From an uncultured Eubacteriales bacterium (GTDB lineage Bacteria > Bacillota > Clostridia > Lachnospirales > Anaerotignaceae), in assembly GCA_934552695.1 (NCBI GenBank), contig CAKTER010000022.1, forward strand, positions 1-14,077: a stretch of DNA of 14,077 bases, in the 5' to 3' direction. The notes below the pieces were generated by a model. The model searched no databases, was not told the DNA's origin, and saw only the letters and a list, made by a program, of their open reading frames with translations. The first letter of the stretch is position 1; each line of letters opens with the position of its first letter. This document shows positions 6,742-14,077 of this stretch, in pieces. The position numbers were made by a program, and so were the translations under genes.

Positions 6742-9700
6742 ATGCAGGGATATTTTGAACCGTTGCAGGGGCTGCCGGCCTATCGGGAGCTGCGGGAGCA
6801 GGTGCAGGCCGGGAACACGCCGGTGCTGCTGACCGGGGTGGTAGACGTGCAAAAAGTGCATATGCTGTGCGGGCTTTTGGAGGAGCTGGGGCGGCCGGGG
6901 CTGCTGCTGACCCACAGCCAGCGGCGGGCGGCGGAAATGGCCGGGGACGCCGCTTTTTTCCGGGGAGAGGCGCTGGTGTTCCCCGTGCGGGACTTTTTGG
7001 CGTACCGGGCCGACGCCCACAGCATGGAGGAGGACACCGGCCGGATGCTGGCGCTGGACGCTTTGGCCGGGGGCAAACAAACGCTGGTGGTGGCTTCGGT
7101 GGAGGCGCTGTTCGACCGGCTGCTGCCTCCGGCGGCCTTCCGCTCCTTTCGGATGGAATGGCGGCCCGGGGATGTGCTGCATTTGGACGAAACGGCGGAG
7201 CGACTGGTGACCATGGGCTATGAGCGGGTGGAACGGGCCGAGGCGCCGGGGCAGTTTGCTCTGCGGGGCGGGATTTTGGATGTGTTTTCTCCCGGTGAGG
7301 AACGGGTGCAGCGGGTGGAGCTGTGGGACGACGAGGTGGACTCGGTCCGGCTGGTGGATCCCTTGACCCAGCGCTCTGTGGGCCAGCGGGAGGTGTGCCG
7401 GGTGCTGCCGGTTTCGGAGCTGTGCTGCGACCCCGGGGAGAAGGCGGGGATTTTGGCCCGTTGGGACAAGGCCATTGCCCGGCAGGCCGCCAAAGGGGAG
7501 GATGCCGGACGCTTGCAGGCCATGCGGGATGAATTTGCCGATGGCACCCTGCGGGAGCTTTCCCTCATCTATCCCTTTTTGCCTGGGGGCACGGCCACCC
7601 TGTTGGAGTATTTGCCCCCAAACACGGTGGTGTTCTTCGACGATCCCACCGCTATTCGGGTTCACGCCGATCAGGTAGAGGCTATGTTTGCCGAAAGTGT
7701 AAAGGACCGGCTGAAGGATGGGCGGCTGTTGCCGGAGCAAAGCGGCTTTTTGTATGGCTACGACGAGATTTTGGCCCAAACCAAAAGCCTTGACCGGGTG
7801 CTTTTGTCGGCCTTTGCCCAAAAGGCCGAGGGCTTCCGGCTAAAAGGCCTCATTTCCCTTTCGGCGGTGGGGATGCCAAGCTTCCGGCAACGGATGGATT
7901 TGTTTGCCGAGGAGCTGGCTTTTCGAAAAAAGGAGAGAGCCAGCACCTTGGTTTTGGGCGGGTCCGAGGGCCGGTGCCAGCGCCTGGTAAAAACCCTGAA
8001 CGAGCTGGGCATCGAGGGGGCCTTTGTGTCGCACCCTCAGACCGTTCACTTAAAACCGGGGGTGCCGGTGGTGGCCCCGGGGAGCATTTCCAAGGGCTTT
8101 GGCTACCCGGAAATCCGGTTCGGTGTGTTTTCGGAGCAGGAGCTGTTTGGGGAGAAAAGCGGGGTGCGGCGGCCTCGGAAAAAAAAGAAAAAAGGGGCGG
8201 CCATTGCCAGCTTTACCGATTTAAAGCCCGGGGACTATGTGGTGCATGACAACCACGGCGTCGGCGTGTTCCGGGGGCTGGAAACCATCACCTCCGACGG
8301 CATCAGCAAGGAATATATGAAGATTAGCTATGCGGCGGGGGGGAACCTGTTTATCCCGGTTAGCCAGCTGGATATGCTCCAGCGCTACATTGGCGGCGAG
8401 GGCTCGGCACCCAAGCTGAACAAGCTGGGGGGCGAGGGCTGGAACCGTTCCAAGGCCCGGGCCCGGGCGGCGGTGGCAGAGCTGGCCAAGGGGCTGGTGG
8501 AGCTCTATGCCAAGCGGCAAAAGACCAAGGGCTTCCTCTATGGCCCCGATACCCTGTGGCAGCAGGAGTTTGAGGCGGACTTCCCCTTTGAGGAGACCGA
8601 TGACCAGCTGGCAGCCATTGCCGACGTTAAGCGGGATATGGAGGCTGGCCGGGTGATGGACCGGCTAATCTGCGGGGACGTGGGCTACGGCAAAACCGAG
8701 GTGGCGCTGCGGGCGGCCTTTAAGGCCGTGCAGGATGGCAAGCAGGTGGCCATGCTGGCCCCCACCACAATTTTGGTGCAACAGCACTTCCGCACCATGC
8801 AGCAGCGGATGGGGCATTACCCCGTAACCATCCGGCAGCTGAGCCGGTTTGTTGGCGCCAAGGAGCAAAAGGAGACCCTGAAGGGGTTGGCCAACGGACA
8901 GGTGGATATTGTGGTAGGCACTCACCGGCTGTTTTCCAAAGATATCCAGTTTAAAGACCTGGGCTTGTTGATTATCGACGAGGAGCAGCGCTTTGGCGTG
9001 ACGCACAAGGAGCGGCTGAAGCAGCTGAAGGAAAGTGTGGATGTGCTGACCCTTTCGGCTACGCCCATCCCCCGGACGCTACACATGAGCCTTTCCGGCG
9101 TGCGGGATATGAGCCTGCTGGAGGAGCCGCCCCAGGAACGGCGGCCGGTACAGACCTATGTGTTGGAAAACAACCAGGAGTTTATCCGGGAGGCCATTTA
9201 CCGGGAGCTGGACCGGCAGGGGCAGGTGTACTACCTCCACAACCGGGTAGGCAGCCTGCCGGAGGAGGCCGCCCGGGTGCAGGCCTTGGTGCCCGAGGCC
9301 CGGGTGGGGTATGCCCACGGGCAAATGTCCGAAGCGGAGCTGGAAGCGGTGATGCAGGCCTTTTTGGACGGGGAGCTGGATGTGCTGGTTTGTACGACCA
9401 TCATCGAAAGCGGGTTGGATATTCCCAACGTGAATACCCTGATTGTGCAGGACGCCGACCATTTGGGCCTGAGCCAGCTGTACCAGCTGCGGGGCCGGGT
9501 GGGGCGCTCCAACCGCACGGCCTATGCGTATTTGTTTTATCGCTACAATAAGGTGCTCAGCGAGGAGGCCTCGGCCCGGTTACAGGCCATTCGGGAGTTT
9601 ACGGCCTTTGGCAGCGGGTTTAAGATTGCCATGCGGGATTTGGAAATCCGGGGGGCCGGGAACTTTTTGGGGGCCGAACAGCATGGGCACATGGAGGCCG

Positions 9701-10248
9701 TGGGCTACGACCTGTATTGCCGTCTGCTGGACGAGGAGGTACGGCGCTTGCAGGGCGAAACGGTGGAGGAGGACTTTGAGACCACCATCGATTTGTCAAT
9801 CAACGCCTACTTGCCCGATTTTTATATTCCCAACGAGGAGCAGCGGCTGGAAATGTACCAAAAAATTTCGGCCATTCGGGATACCGAGGACTTTTTCGAT
9901 GTGCAGGATGAGCTTTTGGACCGGTTTGGAGAAATGCCCCGGGCGGCGGGGATGCTGCTGGAAACAGCGCTTTTAAAGGCCCGGGCCCACCGGCTGGGGA
10001 TGGAGAGCATTACCCAAAAGACCGGGACGGTGCTGTTTGCCTTCCGGCCCAATGCGGGGGTGGAGCCGGCCCGGCTGACGGCGCTGCTGGCCCGGGATAA
10101 GTCCCGGTATTTGTTCTCCGCCGGGGCTTCCCCCTATTTAACCGTCAAGCTGAAAAAGGGAGAGGATCCCTTTTCGTCGGCCCAAAGCGTGGTGGAGGCC
10201 CTGACCCCGGAGGAGGAATGGGGGCTTTCGGAGGACCGGAAAATGTGA
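6742..10248 (+). CDS. mfd: Transcription-repair coupling factor Mfd
   Basis: The 1168-residue translocase removes RNA polymerase stalled at DNA lesions and recruits UvrA. The N-terminal third is the UvrB-like region, containing RGGILDVFSPGE. A basic linker RRPRKKKKK precedes the polymerase-interaction domain that starts near residue 494 (LKPGDYVVHDNHGVGVF). The superfamily 2 helicase core has Walker A GDVGYGKTE (645-653), DEEQ box (746-749), LSATPIPRTLHMSLSG, and motif VI QLRGRVGR (915-922). The final TRCF domain follows from about residue 1010. Length is normal for the family. The ATG has an AGGAGGAG site right after the pth stop. The stop codon overlaps the -10 region of the next gene's promoter. 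Confidence 0.97.
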   Translation: MQGYFEPLQGLPAYRELREQVQAGNTPVLLTGVVDVQKVHMLCGLLEELGRPGLLLTHSQRRAAEMAGDAAFFRGEALVFPVRDFLAYRADAHSMEEDTGRMLALDALAGGKQTLVVASVEALFDRLLPPAAFRSFRMEWRPGDVLHLDETAERLVTMGYERVERAEAPGQFALRGGILDVFSPGEERVQRVELWDDEVDSVRLVDPLTQRSVGQREVCRVLPVSELCCDPGEKAGILARWDKAIARQAAKGEDAGRLQAMRDEFADGTLRELSLIYPFLPGGTATLLEYLPPNTVVFFDDPTAIRVHADQVEAMFAESVKDRLKDGRLLPEQSGFLYGYDEILAQTKSLDRVLLSAFAQKAEGFRLKGLISLSAVGMPSFRQRMDLFAEELAFRKKERASTLVLGGSEGRCQRLVKTLNELGIEGAFVSHPQTVHLKPGVPVVAPGSISKGFGYPEIRFGVFSEQELFGEKSGVRRPRKKKKKGAAIASFTDLKPGDYVVHDNHGVGVFRGLETITSDGISKEYMKISYAAGGNLFIPVSQLDMLQRYIGGEGSAPKLNKLGGEGWNRSKARARAAVAELAKGLVELYAKRQKTKGFLYGPDTLWQQEFEADFPFEETDDQLAAIADVKRDMEAGRVMDRLICGDVGYGKTEVALRAAFKAVQDGKQVAMLAPTTILVQQHFRTMQQRMGHYPVTIRQLSRFVGAKEQKETLKGLANGQVDIVVGTHRLFSKDIQFKDLGLLIIDEEQRFGVTHKERLKQLKESVDVLTLSATPIPRTLHMSLSGVRDMSLLEEPPQERRPVQTYVLENNQEFIREAIYRELDRQGQVYYLHNRVGSLPEEAARVQALVPEARVGYAHGQMSEAELEAVMQAFLDGELDVLVCTTIIESGLDIPNVNTLIVQDADHLGLSQLYQLRGRVGRSNRTAYAYLFYRYNKVLSEEASARLQAIREFTAFGSGFKIAMRDLEIRGAGNFLGAEQHGHMEAVGYDLYCRLLDEEVRRLQGETVEEDFETTIDLSINAYLPDFYIPNEEQRLEMYQKISAIRDTEDFFDVQDELLDRFGEMPRAAGMLLETALLKARAHRLGMESITQKTGTVLFAFRPNAGVEPARLTALLARDKSRYLFSAGASPYLTVKLKKGEDPFSSAQSVVEALTPEEEWGLSEDRKM

Positions 10249-10254
10249 TATAAT
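10246..10254 (+). promoter_or_regulatory. Extended -10 promoter at the end of mfd
   Basis: A consensus -10 box TATAAT (10249-10254) is preceded by TGA, giving an extended -10 element TGATATAAT whose first bases are the mfd stop codon. The region 16-18 bases upstream (TTTCGG area, 10225-10231) is a poor -35 box, which extended -10 promoters tolerate. It would drive the lipoprotein gene 47 bases downstream. Confidence 0.6.
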
Positions 10255-10300
10255 TATTTTAGAAAGAAAACAAAAACAGGGCGAAAGGAGGCTGCCGGGT

Positions 10301-11278
10301 GTGAAAAAATGGGGTGTTTTGCTGGCCATTGGGCTGCTGCTCTCCGGCTGCGGCAGCGCTTCGCCAAAGAGTCCGGCTCCCATTCAAATCGGGGAGGAGA
10401 GCGTGAGCCGGGAAGAATTTATGTTGTATTTTTACGAGGCTCAGGCGTATTTTGAGTATAACGGCGGCGATACGGTGTGGGAGCTGGACTTCGACGGCCA
10501 GTCTGCCCGGGAGGTAGCGAAGGACCGGGCGCTGGCCTCCCTAAAAAACGTGAAGCTGGCCGGGGCCCACGCCGGAGACTTTGGGGTGAGCCTGACAGAA
10601 GAGGAAAAAAGCCAGGCGACCGAGGAGGGGCAAAGCCTGTACCAGTCCCTAACCGAGGAGGAGCGGGCCTACATTGGGCTATCCGAAGAGGAATACAGCC
10701 GGGTGATAACGGAAAACAGCCTGTACCAAAAGGTGTACGATGCCGTGACGGCGGGGTACGAGCCCACCGACGGGGAATGGGAGGCCTATTACCAGGAAAA
10801 CGCCGAGAGCCTGCGGGAAGCGGCAACCTACATTCGTATCTCCACGATTTTGACGGCGGATGCGGCCACCGGCGAGCAGGTGTATCAGGCGCTTTTGGCC
10901 GGAGAGGACATGGCCCGGCTTTCGCAGGAGTACGAGATAGACGAGGACAGCAAGGCTATGGTGGGCCAACTGGAGGCCTATGTAGGGGCTCTGCTTTCCG
11001 ACTTTGGCTGGGATTTGACCGGGACAAAAGCCGGGGACGTACTGCCGCCCTTTGTGGAGGAGGAAGGAACCTACGTTGTCCGGGTGGAGGAGGTGGAGGC
11101 CCCGGCCGAGGACGAGGTACGGGCCTATGCCGAAAGCAGCTACACGGCCTACCGGAGGCAGGAGCTGTTTGAGCAGGCTTATCAAAGCTGGGAGGAGGCC
11201 ACCACAACCCGGGTGGATGAGGATTTTTGGAACGGCTTAAGGATTTTTCGGGATACGGAAGAATCCGTAGAAAAATAA
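10301..11278 (+). CDS. SurA/PrsA-like lipoprotein with degenerate parvulin-type domain
   Basis: The 325-residue product starts with GTG after an AAAGGAGG site at 10284-10291. It has a lipoprotein signal: MKKW, a hydrophobic stretch, then LLSGC with the lipidated cysteine at residue 17. Residues 30-150 are helical and acidic like the SurA N-terminal chaperone domain (QIGEESVSREEFMLYF). Residues 176-265 follow the order of a parvulin peptidyl-prolyl isomerase (RISTIL, VYQALLAGEDMARLSQEY, GTYVVRVEEVE), but the usual ARHIL and GYHI histidines are absent. It is probably an extracytoplasmic foldase or chaperone on the outer membrane face, possibly without isomerase activity; this is inferred. SurA-like genes next to mfd are common in clostridia. 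A strong terminator follows. Confidence 0.8.
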   Translation: MKKWGVLLAIGLLLSGCGSASPKSPAPIQIGEESVSREEFMLYFYEAQAYFEYNGGDTVWELDFDGQSAREVAKDRALASLKNVKLAGAHAGDFGVSLTEEEKSQATEEGQSLYQSLTEEERAYIGLSEEEYSRVITENSLYQKVYDAVTAGYEPTDGEWEAYYQENAESLREAATYIRISTILTADAATGEQVYQALLAGEDMARLSQEYEIDEDSKAMVGQLEAYVGALLSDFGWDLTGTKAGDVLPPFVEEEGTYVVRVEEVEAPAEDEVRAYAESSYTAYRRQELFEQAYQSWEEATTTRVDEDFWNGLRIFRDTEESVEK

Positions 11279-11305
11279 GAAGAAGTATAAAAAAAGCATA
11301 AAAGT

Positions 11306-11332
11306 AAGGCGCTGCATGAGCAGCGCCTTTTG
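11306..11332 (+). terminator. Terminator after the lipoprotein gene
   Basis: A perfect 10-bp stem (AAGGCGCTGC at 11306-11315, GCAGCGCCTT at 11320-11329) with ATGA loop is followed by a short T stretch. An A-rich tract on the left side (11289-11303) gives a T tract on the minus strand, so it probably also terminates the convergent cysteine-rich gene. Confidence 0.8.
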
Positions 11333-11416
11333 CTTAAGAACAGGAAGAGAAAAGGGATGACGGGACATGCTGTGACGGGCTTGACGGGCTTCCGCCAAGG
11401 GAGCGGGGCGAGCCGG

Positions 11417-12334
11417 TTAGCAGCGGCAGCCGTTGTTCCCGGTGTTGGATTTTTCGCATTTTGCCGGGGGCGCAAACAGCTCCATGGGGAAGTCCAGCTC
11501 ATAAAAGCTGTCGCAGGGGCAGCCGTCGGCGGAGGTTCCGGCACATTCGCCGGGAATGCAAATGCCGTTGTTGGGTACCATCAAATTGACCTGATGGAAG
11601 ATTTTGACGATGGAATACAGGCCGATGGTGACGCACACCGAGGAGGGTTGGGCCGACAGGGCGTCCTCGTCGTAGCAGCAGCCGCAATCGCTGTCCTTGC
11701 AATCGTTGGCACAGCAACCGCAGCCGCAGCCGCACCCACAGCCGCAATTGTTGTTGCAGGTTTTGGGATAGCGCAGGGTGGCGGCCAGTGCCACAGCCTT
11801 GCCTTCCACCGACACAAAGGGGCCGGTGCCGGGGCACAGGTCAATGCCGTTAAACATATCGTTGCTGACCACCACGTTGGTAGAAGTGGAGCCGAAGAGC
11901 GTCAGCTTTAAGGTGTAGGCGCTGGTGGCCTCCATGCAGCAAATGCGCTGGCCCGTGGCCGACCGGAACAGAAGGCCGTAACGGAACACATACTTTACTT
12001 CCACATCCCAATAGCCGCAGCGGACGGCGTTGGGGGTTTTGCTGAGGATTTGGATTTGGCTCAGCTCCAGGTCCCGGATGGAAACGGCGGCGGCGTTGGG
12101 GGGCGGGACAATCTTATCGCCTTCCCGCAGGGGCAAGCCACAGCAGTTGCTGGCCTCGGCGGCCCGGGCAGGGCCAATCATTTCGCCGGTCAGGCATTCC
12201 TGCACCCGGCACTGGTCGTAAATCTTGTAGGCAATAATGCAGTCCTCGCTGCGGCCGGTGCTGACGCCGTTGGCCAGATTGGAGCAGCAGCTGTCACAGT
12301 TTTGGGCCATGGCCCGCAGTTCAAAAGCTCCCAT
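11417..12334 (-). CDS. Cysteine-rich protein with Cys-Gly repeat, probable late spore-coat or exosporium protein
   Basis: I do not recognise a named family. The 305-residue product has 32 cysteines (about 10%), no signal peptide and no membrane segment. The N terminus has NCDSCC and a conserved-looking stretch EDCIIAYKIYDQCRVQECLTG (residues 31-50). The middle alternates beta-like stretches such as WDVEVKYVFRYGLLFRS and YTLKLTLFGSTST. Residues 193-220 hold 12 cysteines, opening with CNNNCGCGCGCGCGCC, and interrupt two strand-like segments. The C terminus ends GCRC. The start at 12334 is chosen because AAGGA lies 8 bases before it and a sigma-K-like promoter lies upstream; a longer reading from 12388 would run through that promoter. 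Promoter type and dense cysteines suggest a cross-linked spore-surface protein or metal binder, as an inference. Confidence 0.8.
   Translation of the reverse strand: MGAFELRAMAQNCDSCCSNLANGVSTGRSEDCIIAYKIYDQCRVQECLTGEMIGPARAAEASNCCGLPLREGDKIVPPPNAAAVSIRDLELSQIQILSKTPNAVRCGYWDVEVKYVFRYGLLFRSATGQRICCMEATSAYTLKLTLFGSTSTNVVVSNDMFNGIDLCPGTGPFVSVEGKAVALAATLRYPKTCNNNCGCGCGCGCGCCANDCKDSDCGCCYDEDALSAQPSSVCVTIGLYSIVKIFHQVNLMVPNNGICIPGECAGTSADGCPCDSFYELDFPMELFAPPAKCEKSNTGNNGCRC
11711..11746 (-). repeat. Six-base repeat encoding the Cys-Gly tract
   Basis: Twelve codons alternate mostly cysteine and glycine; on the plus strand this reads as an imperfect GCANCC hexamer repeated about five times. Synonymous differences (GGC, GGG, GGT; TGC, TGT) show it is not a fresh slippage product, though repeat-length variation between strains is plausible. 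Confidence 0.7.
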
Positions 12335-12365
12335 AAAAAACATCCTTTTTGGTTTTGGTCTGGTG

Positions 12366-12394
12366 TATTCTATGTAGACGGCAGCCAAAGGGTG
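12366..12394 (-). promoter_or_regulatory. Sigma-K-like promoter of the cysteine-rich gene
   Basis: Read on the minus strand, CACC (12391-12394) is followed after 16 bases by CATAGAATA (12366-12374). This matches the known sigma-K consensus, mACm at -35 and CATAnnnTA at -10 with 15-16 bases between. Transcription would start near 12358, leaving a leader of about 25 bases with a ribosome binding site before the ATG at 12334. There is no ATA-type -35 element at the right distance for sigma-E. Confidence 0.65.
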
Positions 12395-12415
12395 CAGCTC
12401 TCCGGGGCGCAGGGC

Positions 12416-12444
12416 TTGACTTGGCGCCCATTACCATATACACT
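12416..12444 (+). promoter_or_regulatory. Candidate sigma-A promoter of the CorC-like gene
   Basis: TTGACT (12416-12421, 5/6 match) is separated by 17 bases from TACACT (12439-12444, 4/6 match). It lies 43 bases upstream of the start codon and diverges from the sigma-K-like promoter. Confidence 0.45.
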
Positions 12445-12486
12445 GATATTAAAAAGGAAATATGACCCACGGAGGGGAAAACCGGT

Positions 12487-13365
12487 TTGTTTAAAAAACT
12501 GATTATCCGGCTGGCCAAGGCGGCCGGGGTGACGGCGGCGGATTTGGATACCGCCGATACCGAAGAGGAAATTAAATATTTGCTGGGAGCAGGAAACGAC
12601 AACGGCACCTTAGAAGAAAATGAGATGGAGATGATTCAGAACATTTTCGACTTTAAGGATACGTTGGCGGGGGATATTTGCACCCATCGGACGGATATTG
12701 TGGCGTTGCCCATCGATGCCGGGTTTGAAGAGGTGGTCAAGCTTGTCACCGAGGAAAAGTATTCCCGCATTCCTGTGTACCGGGAGAATATCGACGATGT
12801 GGTAGGCATTCTCCATGTAAAGGATTTGGTGCGGTGCCTGGCCGAACGGGTGCTGGAGGGGGAAAAAACGGGGTTTGACTTGCCAAGCCTGCTGCGGGAG
12901 CCGTTTTTTGTGCCGTTTTCCAAAAAGACCGACGAGCTGTTCGAGGCCATGCAAAAGGCCAAAAACCACATGGCTATCATCATCGACGAATACGGCGGGA
13001 CCGCCGGGATTGTGACCATGGAGGATTTGCTGGAAGAGATTGTGGGCAACATTTTCGACGAATACGACCAGGAGGAAAAAGAGGATATTGAATCCCTGGG
13101 GGAGGACACGTTTTTGATTAGCGGTACGGCCCCCATTTCCGATGTGGCAGAGCAGTTGGAAATCCCTCTGCCGGAGGACGAGTATGAAACCATCGGCGGG
13201 TATTTGATTGGGCTTTTGGGCCGTATCCCCTCGGAGGGAGAGCACCCTCAGGTGGAGATTGACGGCTATCTGTTTCAAGTGGTTCACATTGAGGAAAAAC
13301 GGATTGAGGAGATACGGGTTACCCGGTTGCCCCAACCGGTGGAAACAGCTGTATACGAAAAGTAA
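12487..13365 (+). CDS. CorC/HlyC-type CBS-domain protein without the membrane domain
   Basis: The 292-residue protein begins at a TTG, nine bases after GGAGGGG (12471-12477); no in-frame ATG lies nearby upstream. It has an acidic helix region EEEIKYLL then LEENEMEMIQNIFDFKD, two CBS domains (about residues 65-120 with SRIPVYRENIDDVVGILHVKDL, and 135-190 with HMAIIIDEYGGTAGIVTMEDLLEEIVG), and a C-terminal CorC/HlyC domain (about 205-285) with EYETIGGYL and GRIPSEGE. This is the cytoplasmic part of the CNNM/CorC magnesium-transport family. The DUF21 transmembrane domain is missing, as in E. coli CorC (YbeX), which has the same length. It may sense adenine nucleotide and magnesium and act in ion efflux with a partner; this is inferred. 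A large hairpin follows. Confidence 0.88.
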   Translation: MFKKLIIRLAKAAGVTAADLDTADTEEEIKYLLGAGNDNGTLEENEMEMIQNIFDFKDTLAGDICTHRTDIVALPIDAGFEEVVKLVTEEKYSRIPVYRENIDDVVGILHVKDLVRCLAERVLEGEKTGFDLPSLLREPFFVPFSKKTDELFEAMQKAKNHMAIIIDEYGGTAGIVTMEDLLEEIVGNIFDEYDQEEKEDIESLGEDTFLISGTAPISDVAEQLEIPLPEDEYETIGGYLIGLLGRIPSEGEHPQVEIDGYLFQVVHIEEKRIEEIRVTRLPQPVETAVYEK

Positions 13366-13428
13366 GCGGTGAGAGGGTTGCCGGGAAAAGGGCCGGCGTG
13401 GAGTTTGTTTTAAAGTTTAGAATACGAT

Positions 13429-13477
13429 AACAAAACCGGTATGCAGGCAGGAAAAAGCCTGACATACCGGTTTTGTT
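13429..13477. terminator. 20-bp hairpin between convergent genes, probable bidirectional terminator
   Basis: AACAAAACCGGTATG (13429-13443) pairs perfectly with CATACCGGTTTTGTT (13463-13477). An inner CAGGC/GCCTG stem follows, with a single bulged A and an 8-base AGGAAAAA loop. T-rich sequence lies at the 3' side on both strands. Its place between two converging genes fits a shared terminator. Confidence 0.75.
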
Positions 13478-13569
13478 GTTTGGCATCGGAACGAGGCGGC
13501 GAAAGCGCAACGAGGGAAATCGGCGGCCAACAGGCTTGCGGGACTTCGGCCCCGCAGGGAAAGAGCCAA

Positions 13570-14077
13570 TCAGGGATTTGACTGCGCTTGCCCACCGTAA
13601 GGGGAGTTTGTTAGGGCCTTAGTATAGGCGTTATAGGCGTCCTGTAAAGAGCTGTACTTTGTCCCGGCGTCCAAAAGCTTCTGGTATTCGTTTTCGCCAT
13701 CCTCGTTTTTAAAGGCAAGGTGTTTCGACACGGTGACATACGTAAACCCCTTGATGGTGCGCTCCTGGGTGGTCGTTTCCGAAACATAGTACTTTCCGTC
13801 GCCGGTTTGGATAATGACCGGAATCTTCTGGTCGCCACCGATGGTGTCGGTATTTAGAGACGTCCACAGCAGATACTGCTGGTCTGCCCGCTTGGCGTTG
13901 CCCAAAAAGGCCCAGGTACAACCCTCCCAATTGAGAAGGCTATTGCTTTCGATTTTCTCCCGAATCCGGGGAATATAGTCGGATTTGGAATAACGGGAAT
14001 CGAATTCAAAATTGGTATTCGTGGGCATTTCCTGCAAAATCCCGCTGCTGCTCAGGACATCGAAAAAGTTCTCTTGG
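13570..14077 (-). CDS. Unidentified protein, C-terminal part (5' end cut by window)
   Basis: The reading frame is open from the window edge: before the TTG at 14037 it continues upstream with QENFFDVLSSSGI, so neither that TTG nor the nearby ATG (14028) is a proven start, and the gene probably begins outside the window. The visible 168 residues contain a strand-rich part (YLLWTSLNT, KIPVIIQTGDGKYYVSETTT, GFTYVTVSKHLAF) followed by a helical tail with EYQKLLDAGTKYSSLQDAY and a polar end. No signal peptide, membrane segment or catalytic motif is visible in this part, and I do not recognise a family. Its base composition looks less GC-rich than the surrounding genes, which may point to a different origin. 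It converges on the CorC-like gene. Confidence 0.7.
   Translation of the reverse strand, partial: QENFFDVLSSSGILQEMPTNTNFEFDSRYSKSDYIPRIREKIESNSLLNWEGCTWAFLGNAKRADQQYLLWTSLNTDTIGGDQKIPVIIQTGDGKYYVSETTTQERTIKGFTYVTVSKHLAFKNEDGENEYQKLLDAGTKYSSLQDAYNAYTKALTNSPYGGQAQSNP

Noticed and set aside
6286..7821. 511-codon open frame on the minus strand
   Set aside because: It lies antisense to pth and mfd, is rich in Gln, His, Pro and Arg as expected for the reverse strand of GC-rich coding DNA, and has no recognisable motif.
11330..11911. 193-codon plus-strand frame, Ala/Gly/Val-rich
   Set aside because: It is the reverse of the cysteine-rich gene (Cys and Gly codons read as Ala), starts within the terminator region, and has no ribosome binding site worth noting.
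12335..12388. Upstream start giving an 18-residue longer cysteine-rich protein
   Set aside because: The extension would contain the -10 element of the sigma-K-like promoter, and the start at 12334 has a well-spaced ribosome binding site.
1..14077. CRISPR arrays, tRNA or rRNA genes, insertion sequences
   Set aside because: No spaced direct repeats, cloverleaf-type sequence, transposase gene or terminal inverted repeats were seen on either strand.

Overview
The window looks like chromosomal DNA of an endospore-forming Clostridia-type Firmicute with a GC-rich genome. The evidence is a complete spoIIAA-spoIIAB-sigF locus, a Firmicutes-style order of translation genes, strong AGGAGG ribosome binding sites, and simple hairpin-plus-U-tract terminators. 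No tRNA, rRNA, CRISPR array or transposase gene was seen. Two genes are cut by the window edges: ffh on the left and an unidentified minus-strand gene on the right.

Region 1 (1-3272, plus strand) is a translation and protein-targeting cluster: ffh (signal recognition particle GTPase), rpsP (ribosomal protein S16), khpA (KH-domain RNA-binding protein), rimM (16S processing factor) and trmD (tRNA m1G37 methyltransferase). A compact terminator-like hairpin lies between khpA and rimM, and a strong terminator follows trmD. The rplS gene often found after trmD is absent from this spot.

Region 2 (3273-5039) is the forespore switch: anti-anti-sigma factor SpoIIAA, anti-sigma kinase SpoIIAB and sigma-F. 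The last two genes overlap by 8 bases. SpoIIAA has two plausible starts.

Region 3 (5040-10248) holds degV (fatty-acid-binding DegV/FakB-type protein), pth (peptidyl-tRNA hydrolase) and mfd (transcription-repair coupling factor). The degV promoter is unusually well marked: a sigma-A type promoter lies inside a pair of near-identical inverted-repeat operators, with a third perfect palindrome directly upstream. No matching regulator gene lies in the window. pth has its own extended -10 promoter and a stable leader hairpin.

Region 4 (10249-13480) starts with a lipoprotein that resembles SurA/PrsA foldases but lacks obvious parvulin catalytic histidines. Next, on the minus strand, comes a 305-residue protein with 32 cysteines and a Cys-Gly repeat. 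It is preceded by a sequence that matches the sigma-K mother-cell promoter consensus, so a late spore-coat or exosporium role is the best inference. This is the most interesting locus in the window. A divergent plus-strand gene encodes a soluble CorC-like CBS-domain protein with a TTG start.

Region 5 (13481-14077) holds the 3' end of a minus-strand gene with no recognised family, separated from the CorC-like gene by a 20-bp hairpin.
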